Assembly (NCBI GenBank): GCA_041493035.1
Contig: JBGPYB010000132.1
Coordinates: forward strand, 1-12,926
DNA from: JBGPYB01 sp041493035
GTDB taxonomy: Bacteria; Acidobacteriota; Vicinamibacteria; Fen-336
Direction of reading: 5' to 3'
Length of the DNA stretch: 12,926 nucleotides
Shown here: positions 7,201-12,926 of the stretch, one piece after another
Layout: the number at the start of each line of letters is the position of its first letter
Numbering within the stretch: the first letter of the stretch is position 1
Position numbers and translations under genes: made by a program
Notes under the pieces: generated by a model
Told to the model about the DNA's origin: nothing
The model's input: only the letters and a program-made list of their open reading frames with translations
The model's database searches: none

Positions 7201-8487
7201 ATGCTGGTGGCCGCTCTCAGTCTCTGCGGAGCCGTGGCTGCCGGACCGCCGGTGCCTCATCTCGTCGCCGACGAAGGGCGCATCGCCGCTCACGTGGACG
7301 CCCACGCTGAAGACGCCATCGCCTTCCTGGCCCGCCTCGTGGACGTGAACAGCGGGACCATGAATCACGCGGGCGTTCGGCAGGTCGGCGCGATGTTGCG
7401 GGCCGAGCTCGAGGCCCTCGGCTTCGAAGCGCGGTGGATCGACATGACGTCGGTGAACCGCGCGGGTCATCTCTTTGCGGAGCGGCGGGGGAGCCGGAGG
7501 CGGCTTCTGTTGATCGGCCATCTCGACACCGTCTTCGAGGCCGAGAGCCCCTTCCAGAGGTTCGAGCGAGACGGAAGCGGTGCGCGAGGCCCCGGCGTCG
7601 AGGACATGAAAGGGGGCGACGTCGTCATTTTGTTCGCGCTGAAGGCTCTGGCCAGCGTCGGCGCCCTGGGCGGCACGACCATGACCGTCGCGTTCACCGG
7701 AGATGAGGAAGATCCGGGGAAACCTGTCGCCGTCTCCCGCCGCGACCTGTTCGAGGCCGGCCGCCGAAGCGACGTGGCCCTGGAGTTCGAGGGCCTCGCC
7801 CGGGACGGCGGGCGCGACTACGCCACGATCGCGCGGCGCGGCGCCTCGGAGTGGAGCCTCACGGTGACCGGCCGCGTTGGCCACTCGTCGGCGATATTCA
7901 AGGAAGCCGCGGGATCAGGGGCCATCTTCGAGGCGGCGCGGATCCTCGACGCCTTCCGTCGCGAACTTTCGGGGGAGGCCCACCTGACGTTCAACCCCGG
8001 TCTCGTGCTTGGCGGGACCGAGGTCACGCGCGACCCGGCTCATCAGCGCGGCACCGCGTTCGGGAAGACCAACGTCATCTCTCCGACGACGGTGGTCACC
8101 GGAGACATCCGCACCATCTCCGACGCCCAGCTCCAGGGTGTCCGGGACCTTATGCGCGCCATCGTCGCGCGCCATCTCCCGGGTACGTCAGCCGAGATCA
8201 CTTTCGCCGACGGCTATCCCGCGATGCCTCCGACGGCTGCGAATCAGTCGATTCTCGACCTGCTCAACGAGGTGAACCGCGACCTCGGGGTCCCTTCACT
8301 CGCAGCGCTCGATCCCGATCTCCGCGGCGCGGGGGACATCTCGTTCGTGGCGCCCGACGTCCCGGGTCTGGCCGGACTCGGCATGCCGGGCTCCGGAGCC
8401 CACACACCCTCGGAGGCCGCCGATCTCGCGGCTCTGCCGCTCCAGATCAAGCGGGCGGCGCTACTGATCTATCGCCTGACGCGCTGA
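7201..8487 (+). CDS. M20-family metallopeptidase, probably exported
   Basis: Second M20 metallopeptidase, 428 residues, only distantly similar to its divergent neighbour. Ligands and catalytic residues (from ATG 7201): H107 and D109 in GHLDTVF, D135 in EDMKGG, E169/E170 in GDEEDPG, E197, the dimerisation His228 in GRVGHSS, and H401 in GSGAHTP, so it should be active. The N-terminus MLVAALSLCGAVAAG is a short hydrophobic signal-like segment with an AVAA-type cleavage region, suggesting export to the periplasm; LSLC is a poor lipobox. The start is not settled. ATG 7201 fits the -10 element 7 bases upstream. A GTG at 7159 would add a basic n-region (MPRPSSPRQ) and make a better signal peptide, but would overlap the divergent gene's start. 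It is convergent with the small membrane protein gene. Likely substrates are peptides or N-acyl amino acids. Confidence 0.9.
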   Translation: MLVAALSLCGAVAAGPPVPHLVADEGRIAAHVDAHAEDAIAFLARLVDVNSGTMNHAGVRQVGAMLRAELEALGFEARWIDMTSVNRAGHLFAERRGSRRRLLLIGHLDTVFEAESPFQRFERDGSGARGPGVEDMKGGDVVILFALKALASVGALGGTTMTVAFTGDEEDPGKPVAVSRRDLFEAGRRSDVALEFEGLARDGGRDYATIARRGASEWSLTVTGRVGHSSAIFKEAAGSGAIFEAARILDAFRRELSGEAHLTFNPGLVLGGTEVTRDPAHQRGTAFGKTNVISPTTVVTGDIRTISDAQLQGVRDLMRAIVARHLPGTSAEITFADGYPAMPPTAANQSILDLLNEVNRDLGVPSLAALDPDLRGAGDISFVAPDVPGLAGLGMPGSGAHTPSEAADLAALPLQIKRAALLIYRLTR

Positions 8488-8499
8488 ACGCGGGCGCGT
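8479..8499. terminator. Possible hairpin between convergent genes
   Basis: ACGCGC (8479-8484) and GCGCGT (8494-8499) form a perfect 6-bp GC-rich stem with a 9-base loop, spanning the stop of the exported peptidase and the 15-bp convergent gap. No T-run follows on either strand, and such short stems are expected by chance in GC-rich DNA, so this is tentative. Confidence 0.2.
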
Positions 8500-8502
8500 G
8501 GC

Positions 8503-8721
8503 TTAGCGGGAAGCCCAGTAGGGGCGATAGTAGTGATCGGAGTCGGTGGGCTTCGGGGGTTTCGGCGGACGCCGGAACGCTCCCTCGATCCGGCCGCGGA
8601 GAGCGCCGGGGTTTTCGAGGGCGTCGAAGAGCGCACCGACCGCAAAGAGCGAAACGACCGCACCCGCGACCAACACTAGGGGAACGATCAGGATGAAGAG
8701 AAACTCGACCAGGCTTGCCAT
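8503..8721 (-). CDS. Small single-pass membrane protein of unknown function
   Basis: A 72-residue protein I do not recognise. Residues about 5-34 form a long hydrophobic helix (FLFILIVPLVLVAGAVVSLFAV), followed by a short amphipathic stretch, a basic proline-rich patch (RRPPKPPKPT, about 50-59) and an aromatic tail HYYRPYW ending at residue 72. The ATG at 8721 lies 6 bp after the DUF2203 stop codon. An AGGAG that overlaps that TAG stop, three bases before the ATG, can serve as a closely spaced Shine-Dalgarno site, so the two genes are almost certainly co-transcribed. With so few acidic residues near the helix and a basic C-terminal tail, the tail is probably cytosolic. Third-position G/C bias supports real coding. 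Confidence 0.7.
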   Translation of the reverse strand: MASLVEFLFILIVPLVLVAGAVVSLFAVGALFDALENPGALRGRIEGAFRRPPKPPKPTDSDHYYRPYWASR

Positions 8722-8727
8722 GCTCTC

Positions 8728-9075
8728 CTACTGGATCCGCATCCGTCCCGAGAAACCGTCTTCGTACGAGTGGTAGAAGTGGAGGCCGCTCTCCGGGTAA
8801 CGCCAGCAGTAGTAACCCGATCCGTTGTCGAAGTCCACCAGCCAGAGTCCCTTCACCTCGAGGCCCATGGCCATGAGCGCCGTGGCCCAACCCTTCACGA
8901 CCGCCGAAAGTCTCTCCTGCGCCGCGGCGTCGGGGTGGCCCTCCGGCGAAACATTCGAGCTGTCGCTCTGGACTCCCTCGTACGCCTTCGCCGTCAGTCG
9001 GCGCACCTCCGGAAGCAGGGCGACGGCCTCTTCATAGGAGAAGACGCGCTTTCCCTGACCGGGTCGTTCCTTCAT
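8728..9075 (-). CDS. DUF2203 family protein
   Basis: A 115-residue protein resembling the uncharacterised DUF2203 family: an N-terminal FSYEEAVALLPEVRRL helix (12-27), a central helix containing LSAVVKGWATALMAMGLEVKGL (56-77), the VDF turn and a C-terminal YYCWRYPESGLHFYHSYEDGF-like segment with the family's CWR and FxGR features. The cellular role of DUF2203 is unknown; it has no membrane segment and should be cytosolic. I chose the ATG at 9075. A perfect TATAAT lies 9 bases upstream on the minus strand, and longer readings of this frame would run through that promoter and into the antisense of the FHA gene. The gene heads an operon with a small membrane protein and is divergent from the FHA/IPT gene, with 81 bp between start codons. 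Confidence 0.88.
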   Translation of the reverse strand: MKERPGQGKRVFSYEEAVALLPEVRRLTAKAYEGVQSDSSNVSPEGHPDAAAQERLSAVVKGWATALMAMGLEVKGLWLVDFDNGSGYYCWRYPESGLHFYHSYEDGFSGRMRIQ

Positions 9076-9084
9076 CGATGGCGG

Positions 9085-9090
9085 ATTATA
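9085..9090 (-). promoter_or_regulatory. Consensus -10 TATAAT for the DUF2203 gene
   Basis: The minus strand reads TATAAT, the exact sigma-70 consensus, ending 9 bases before the ATG at 9075, with no Shine-Dalgarno sequence in between. The transcript should start within about three bases of the start codon. No good -35 is visible at the usual distance. Confidence 0.6.
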
Positions 9091-9112
9091 ACAAACCACG
9101 CGAGCCGCGACC

Positions 9113-9141
9113 TTGACCCCTCGGAGGCGAGACCCTAGAAT
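9113..9141 (+). promoter_or_regulatory. Sigma-70-type promoter for the FHA/IPT gene
   Basis: TTGACC (9113-9118) and TAGAAT (9136-9141) are separated by exactly 17 bp, the best complete housekeeping promoter in the window. The -10 ends 15 bases before the ATG at 9157, so the leader would be under about ten bases and carries no Shine-Dalgarno motif. It shares the 81-bp divergent region with the DUF2203 promoter. Confidence 0.65.
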
Positions 9142-9156
9142 CCGATCGACCCGCCG

Positions 9157-12027
9157 ATGTCCGATGCCTCCCGTCCGGTCTCGTCTCTCACGGTTCTCGG
9201 CGGCGCGCTGAACGGCAAGAGCTTCGTCCTGGACCCAAAGGTTCCGGTGGTCCTCGTCGGAGCGGCTCCCGCCTGCCACTTCCAACTGAAGGCCCCCGGC
9301 GTGGGCCCGATTCACGCCCACGTCACTCTCGACGCGAGCGGCGTGCGGGTCAAGGATGCCGGCAGCCCTGTTGGGACCTTCGTGAATGACCATCGCGTCG
9401 CCGGCGATCGACCCCTTCACGACGGCGACGTTCTCTGGCTCGGGCCGCCGGGCGACCCCGGGAGCGTGATGATTCAATGCCGGATCGCCCCATCCGCCCC
9501 CGTGTCCCCCTCTCCGTCCGCAGCGCCGATGGAGGAGTTCGTCTTCGACGAGGGATCGGCCGGCGCCGACGAGTTCGTCGTGGTCGACGACATACCTTTC
9601 GCGAGTGCTCCGGTGGCCCCGACGGTGGCGCAGCCCAAGCAGGCGCAAGCGGAGGAACCCGAGGTCTTCTTCGTGGACGAGTTGCCGCCGGTGACTGGGG
9701 CGATCGCTGCCACAATCGCTGCTCCTCCTTCGGCGGTCACGCATCCGGCGGCGGCAGACGAGGACGTGTTCTTCTTTGCCGACGCCGAACCGGCACCACC
9801 GTCTCCGGCTCCGCCCGCACCGTCGCCACCAGCCGCCGTAGCTCCGAAGCCAGCGCCGCTCCCCCTCCCGGCAATCCCGGCGCCGCCCAGACCGGCTGCG
9901 CCCACGCCCACGCCGCCGGTCGCCGCACCCGCGGCTCCTCCCGCCGCTGCGCCACCGCAGGCCACGCCGGCTCCGGCGGCCACCGCACCCGCGAAACCCG
10001 CGCCGGCCCCGGCCGCTCCAAAGTCGGCTGCGGCTCCTCCGAGGCCCGCTCCAGCGCCAACTCCAGCGCCAACTCCAGCGCCAACTCCAGCGCCCGCCGC
10101 GCGCCCAGCGCCTTCGTCGCCGCGCACGGCGCCTCGGAGGCCCGAGGCCGTGCCCGCGCCGCGCGAACGCACGTCGCCGCCCCGACGCGCGCCAAGCGGC
10201 GGATCACGCCTGCCTCTCTATGGTGGTGCGGTAGCCCTGGCGCTCGTCGTCCTCGCCGGCGCGGCTTACCTGGTCCAGCGCGCCCATGCGCGCCCCGAGC
10301 TCGAAGCGCTGTCGCCGACCCGGGCGCGGATCGGAGAGGCCCTCACGCTATCGGGTCGCAACTTCGCCTCCACCGCCGCCGGAAACATCGTCATCTTCGG
10401 AGAGGCGCGGGCGACGGTGCTGGAGGCGTCGCCGACGCGCCTCGTGGCCGAGGTTCCAGAGGTCCCCGTCTCCGCCGGCCCCGACACAACGGTCACCGTC
10501 GTCGTCCGCGTCGGTGGACGCGACTCCCAGGGGCTCTCGTTGGCCATCCACAAGGCTCCCCGCATCCACGGCCTGGCCCCCGACGTGGCGATGCCCGGGG
10601 AGGAGGTGACACTCGCGGGCAGCGGGTGGACCTCCGGCGCCGTGGTGCGCTTCGGCTCCGTCGCGGCCGACGTGATCGAGAACACGCCGACGGCGATCCG
10701 GGTCCGCGTCCCGGCGATCGACGGCCCTCCGGGGACGGCCGCGCCGGTCACCGTCGCCGCCGGCCTCGATGCCTCGAACCCGGCGCCCTTTCTCGTGGGC
10801 CGCCTTCCGCTGATCAAGGGAGTCCAGCCGGCCTCCGCCGCTCCCGGAGACGAGGTGACGCTCTCCGGGCGTGGCTTCCATTGGAAGCCGGCGGAAAACG
10901 TCGTCCGGATCCGAGGCGCGCGTGCCTTCGTGGTCTCGGTGAACAGCGGCGACCTGAAGCTCGTGGTCCCCTGGATCGCGGGGAACGCGGGGGAGGCCCC
11001 TGTCGAGCTTCGAGTGCCGGAGTCCGAGAGCAAAGGGGAAGCCACGCTGACCGTGGCCGCGGCACCCGATCCCGTGGACTTCCGCTTCGTGGTGGAACCG
11101 TTGGAGGCTGTCGCCGCGAGCCCCCACGCCGTTCTCTCGACCGCCCTTGGCCCCGCCTTCGTTCTGGCCACGTCGGGAAAACGCTCGGTCGCCGACCGCG
11201 CCCTCGAGGCGGAGCGCCGACTGAACGACGCCGCGGTTCTGATCAAGGCGTCGCGCGACGTCAACTTCGAGGTTCGGAACATCGAGACGAGTCCCATCCT
11301 GGCGCTCACGGGACACCCCGAGACCGTCCTCGAAGTCGCCGAAGAGGACGCCGCAGCCTACAACGAGGATTGGACGAAGCTGGGCGGCAAGGGCGGACCG
11401 GTCACTCGAGCTCGCCTGGCCCTTTGGTGGCAGGCCGTGGCCCGCGATTTGGTCCTCCTGTTGGTGCGCGGGGAGAAGCCGCAATACGCCGCGGCGCTGG
11501 CCCCCGAGGGCCGGGTCCTCGCCGACGTCTTCGAGGTGGCGCACAAGACCGGGCGTTTCGGCGTGCCGCGTGACGTGGCCGCCGCCGTCAAACCCCCGGT
11601 GATTGCGGCCCTCAAGGTCCTTGGGCTCCGCGTCCCTGCTCAGGTGACCGCCCCCGCCGGTACCGCGCCTGCGCCGACCGCCGTGGCTTCGAGCGCGCCC
11701 AGTGCGGCGGGCACCGCATCGCCGCCGGCGCCCCTCCGTCTAGAGGGAGTCTGGGTGGGGACGGTCCTCGAGGGAGGGACGAGGCGCTCCGTGACCGTCA
11801 CGTTCCGCGGTCGCGGTGGCTCCCTGAGCCTCGAGGGGGGCGTGTCGATCAGCATGCCGCTCTTCGGCGTGGAGCCTCAGAAGGACGGCGTGCGCTTCGG
11901 CCTCGAGTATCGCGGCGGGAACCGCTACTACGACGCGCGGTGGGACGGTCACAAGCTCGCCGGCCGCATCTCCTCGGATCCCGCGGGTCGCGGAGACGCC
12001 GGCGCTTTCGAGCTGTCGCCACGCTAA
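9157..12027 (+). CDS. Degenerate-FHA / Pro-Ala linker / single TM / triple IPT-TIG protein
   Basis: A 956-residue protein. Order: FHA-like domain (about 10-110); four short acidic-aromatic motifs (126-211) in a Pro/Ala-rich low-complexity linker to about 340; one membrane helix (about 354-373) preceded by basic residues, which predicts N-terminus inside; three IPT/TIG immunoglobulin-like domains (about 380-465, 467-547, 549-640); an alpha/beta region I cannot name (about 645-825); a short linker; and a beta-rich C-terminal domain (860-956) opening with LEGVWVG. The FHA fold keeps H53 and the GTFVN strand but lacks the Arg, Ser and Asn of the usual GR, SxxH and NG motifs (A36, G50, V72). It probably links a cytosolic partner to the cell envelope. 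The MinD-like ATPase gene follows after 17 bp. The start is supported by the promoter upstream. Domain boundaries are approximate; function is inferred only from architecture. Confidence 0.88.
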   Translation: MSDASRPVSSLTVLGGALNGKSFVLDPKVPVVLVGAAPACHFQLKAPGVGPIHAHVTLDASGVRVKDAGSPVGTFVNDHRVAGDRPLHDGDVLWLGPPGDPGSVMIQCRIAPSAPVSPSPSAAPMEEFVFDEGSAGADEFVVVDDIPFASAPVAPTVAQPKQAQAEEPEVFFVDELPPVTGAIAATIAAPPSAVTHPAAADEDVFFFADAEPAPPSPAPPAPSPPAAVAPKPAPLPLPAIPAPPRPAAPTPTPPVAAPAAPPAAAPPQATPAPAATAPAKPAPAPAAPKSAAAPPRPAPAPTPAPTPAPTPAPAARPAPSSPRTAPRRPEAVPAPRERTSPPRRAPSGGSRLPLYGGAVALALVVLAGAAYLVQRAHARPELEALSPTRARIGEALTLSGRNFASTAAGNIVIFGEARATVLEASPTRLVAEVPEVPVSAGPDTTVTVVVRVGGRDSQGLSLAIHKAPRIHGLAPDVAMPGEEVTLAGSGWTSGAVVRFGSVAADVIENTPTAIRVRVPAIDGPPGTAAPVTVAAGLDASNPAPFLVGRLPLIKGVQPASAAPGDEVTLSGRGFHWKPAENVVRIRGARAFVVSVNSGDLKLVVPWIAGNAGEAPVELRVPESESKGEATLTVAAAPDPVDFRFVVEPLEAVAASPHAVLSTALGPAFVLATSGKRSVADRALEAERRLNDAAVLIKASRDVNFEVRNIETSPILALTGHPETVLEVAEEDAAAYNEDWTKLGGKGGPVTRARLALWWQAVARDLVLLLVRGEKPQYAAALAPEGRVLADVFEVAHKTGRFGVPRDVAAAVKPPVIAALKVLGLRVPAQVTAPAGTAPAPTAVASSAPSAAGTASPPAPLRLEGVWVGTVLEGGTRRSVTVTFRGRGGSLSLEGGVSISMPLFGVEPQKDGVRFGLEYRGGNRYYDARWDGHKLAGRISSDPAGRGDAGAFELSPR
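10049..10094 (+). repeat. 12-bp tandem repeat coding for TPAP-type units
   Basis: The unit CTCCAGCGCCAA occurs three times head to tail, then a partial fourth copy, with almost no divergence. It encodes (TPAP)n within the proline/alanine linker of the FHA/IPT protein. The exact identity suggests slippage; the unit is a multiple of three, so copy-number changes would keep the frame. Confidence 0.85.
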
Positions 12028-12044
12028 AGGGACATTAGGGCGGG

Positions 12045-12926
12045 ATGCCCAAGAGGATCATCCCAGTCTCGTCGGGGAAAGGCGGGGTCGGCAAGACCAC
12101 CCTCGCCGTGAACTACGCCCTGGCCCTGGCGCGACACGGGCGCAGCATCCTCATCGATCTGGACACCGGCACGTCCTCGGTGAGGAACGGCATCGACACT
12201 CCCGTCCCACGCGACCTCTATCATTTCTTCAAGAAGGGCGCTGCCCTCGCCGAGTGCATCACGCCTCTTTCGCCCGCTCTCGATCCCGAGGGGAGGTATG
12301 CGAACTTCGGCTTCGTGGCCGGGCCCAAGCACCTCATCGAGGACATCTCGAACTTCAACCGGGCGCGCCGCGAGCAGCTCATCGACGCCATCAACGCCCT
12401 CGACGCGGACTTCGTCGTTCTCGATCTCAAGGCTGGCCTTGACTCGGCGGTCCTCGACTTCCTCCCTTACTCCAACAGCGGGATCCTCGTCTTCACGCCC
12501 CACATGCCCGCCGCGACGCTCGCGGCCAGCGACATCGTCAAGGCGATGCTCTTCCGCAAGCTCCGCGCGATCTTCGCCCCCGGCGCCCAGATCTACGCCG
12601 ACATGGGCGGGCTGACGGCGGAGACGGTGGGGGCGGCCCTCGAACGGGTCGAAGACGTCTACGATGAGAGCGTCCACAACCTCGACGCCTTCACCGCCGA
12701 GCTGCACCGCACCCTCGGCGATCATCCGGCCGTCGCGAGGGTGACGCGGGTCGTCGACTCCTTCGTCGTGCACTACGTCCTGAACATGTTCAACGGCGTC
12801 CAGGAATCCTTCGACACCGCCGTCAAGCCCTTCGTCGAGAACCTGGCGGAGAACGTAAGCGCCCACTTGAGCGTCCTGAACCTGGGCTGGGTGGTGGCCC
12901 ATGAGGAGATCAACCGCGCCGGCATC
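12045..12926 (+). CDS. MinD/ParA-like P-loop ATPase, 3'-truncated by window edge
   Basis: The 294 visible codons are open to the last base, so the C-terminus is missing. The N-terminus MPKRIIPVSSGKGGVGKTT contains the deviant Walker A box KGGVGKTT (12-19) with signature Lys12 and Lys17, as in MinD, ParA, FlhG and related membrane- or nucleoid-associated ATPases. A Walker A'-type ILIDLDTG lies near 35-42. The Walker B region reads FVVLDLKAGLD instead of the MinD-type IIIDTPAG, closer to FlhG/FleN-like relatives. Its second half (about 190-294) is helical and does not resemble MinD's usual C-terminus; no amphipathic targeting helix is visible before the edge. The start lies 17 bp after the stop of the FHA/IPT gene, preceded by G-rich AAAGGGAC and AGGGCGGG stretches that can serve as the ribosome-binding site. 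Co-expression suggests it acts with that protein, for example in positioning or assembly. Confidence 0.9.
   Translation, partial: MPKRIIPVSSGKGGVGKTTLAVNYALALARHGRSILIDLDTGTSSVRNGIDTPVPRDLYHFFKKGAALAECITPLSPALDPEGRYANFGFVAGPKHLIEDISNFNRARREQLIDAINALDADFVVLDLKAGLDSAVLDFLPYSNSGILVFTPHMPAATLAASDIVKAMLFRKLRAIFAPGAQIYADMGGLTAETVGAALERVEDVYDESVHNLDAFTAELHRTLGDHPAVARVTRVVDSFVVHYVLNMFNGVQESFDTAVKPFVENLAENVSAHLSVLNLGWVVAHEEINRAGI

Noticed and set aside
7222..7236. Lipoprotein signal (LSLC) in the exported M20 peptidase
   Set aside because: Leu before the Cys does not fit a lipobox, which needs a small residue at -1; an AVAA-type signal peptidase I site follows.
9474..10172. Long antisense Gly/Ala-rich open frame opposite the FHA linker
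   Set aside because: It is the mirror of the Pro/Ala-rich linker; low-complexity GC-rich DNA opens all frames. No start context or promoter, and the sense frame is the coherent protein.
10266..11544. Two long antisense frames under the IPT domains
   Set aside because: The plus frame has clear IPT/TIG repeats; the antisense products look like random Arg/Gly/Ala/Thr-rich translations without domains.
1..12926. Mobile element, CRISPR array, tRNA or defence island
   Set aside because: I saw no transposase or integrase motifs, no spaced direct repeats other than the 12-bp coding repeat, no tRNA-like cloverleaf and no recognisable defence genes.

Overview
This is a GC-rich bacterial window (roughly two thirds G+C by eye, strong G/C preference at third codon positions). 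It looks like chromosomal DNA of a free-living, probably soil or sediment bacterium. I see no transposase, integrase, tRNA, rRNA or CRISPR array. The oxidoreductase at the left edge, DUF2203, the NDP-forming acyl-CoA synthetase and the FHA/IPT protein fit Acidobacteriota or a similar deep-branching high-GC phylum, but this placement is an inference and weak.

Layout. 1-1062 (+): 3' part of a Gfo/Idh/MocA oxidoreductase, cut by the window edge. 1096-2145 (-): membrane fatty-acid desaturase, convergent with it. 2160-2395 (-): a small secreted-protein gene just upstream of the desaturase that appears frameshifted and is easy to miss. 2505-4748 (+): acyl-CoA synthetase (NDP-forming), beta-alpha fusion, divergent from the small gene. 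4758-7177 (-): two-gene operon of a cytosolic carboxypeptidase-G2-like M20 peptidase and an APC amino-acid permease. 7201-8487 (+): a second, probably exported M20 peptidase, whose start codon is only 23 bp from that of the first. 8503-9075 (-): DUF2203 protein followed by a small membrane protein. 9157-12027 (+): a 956-residue single-pass protein with a degenerate FHA domain, a long Pro/Ala linker, one membrane helix and three IPT/TIG domains. 12045 to the right edge (+): a MinD/ParA-like ATPase, 17 bp downstream and open at the window end.

How the genes work together. The M20 pair plus permease reads as a salvage unit: an exported hydrolase acts on a peptide or N-acyl amino acid outside, a permease imports products, and a cytosolic hydrolase finishes the job. 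The FHA/IPT protein and the MinD-like ATPase form a tight transcription unit that may be an envelope localisation or assembly module; its FHA domain lacks the residues that normally bind phosphothreonine. This pair is the best candidate here for an undescribed system.

Regulation. Transcription-unit heads share a striking feature: a good -10 hexamer (TATAAT, TAGAAT, TATAGT, TATACT or TACAAT) ends 6-9 bases before the start codon in five cases and 15 bases before it in a sixth, with no Shine-Dalgarno sequence. This implies leaderless or nearly leaderless mRNAs, whereas downstream operon genes carry purine-rich ribosome-binding sites.
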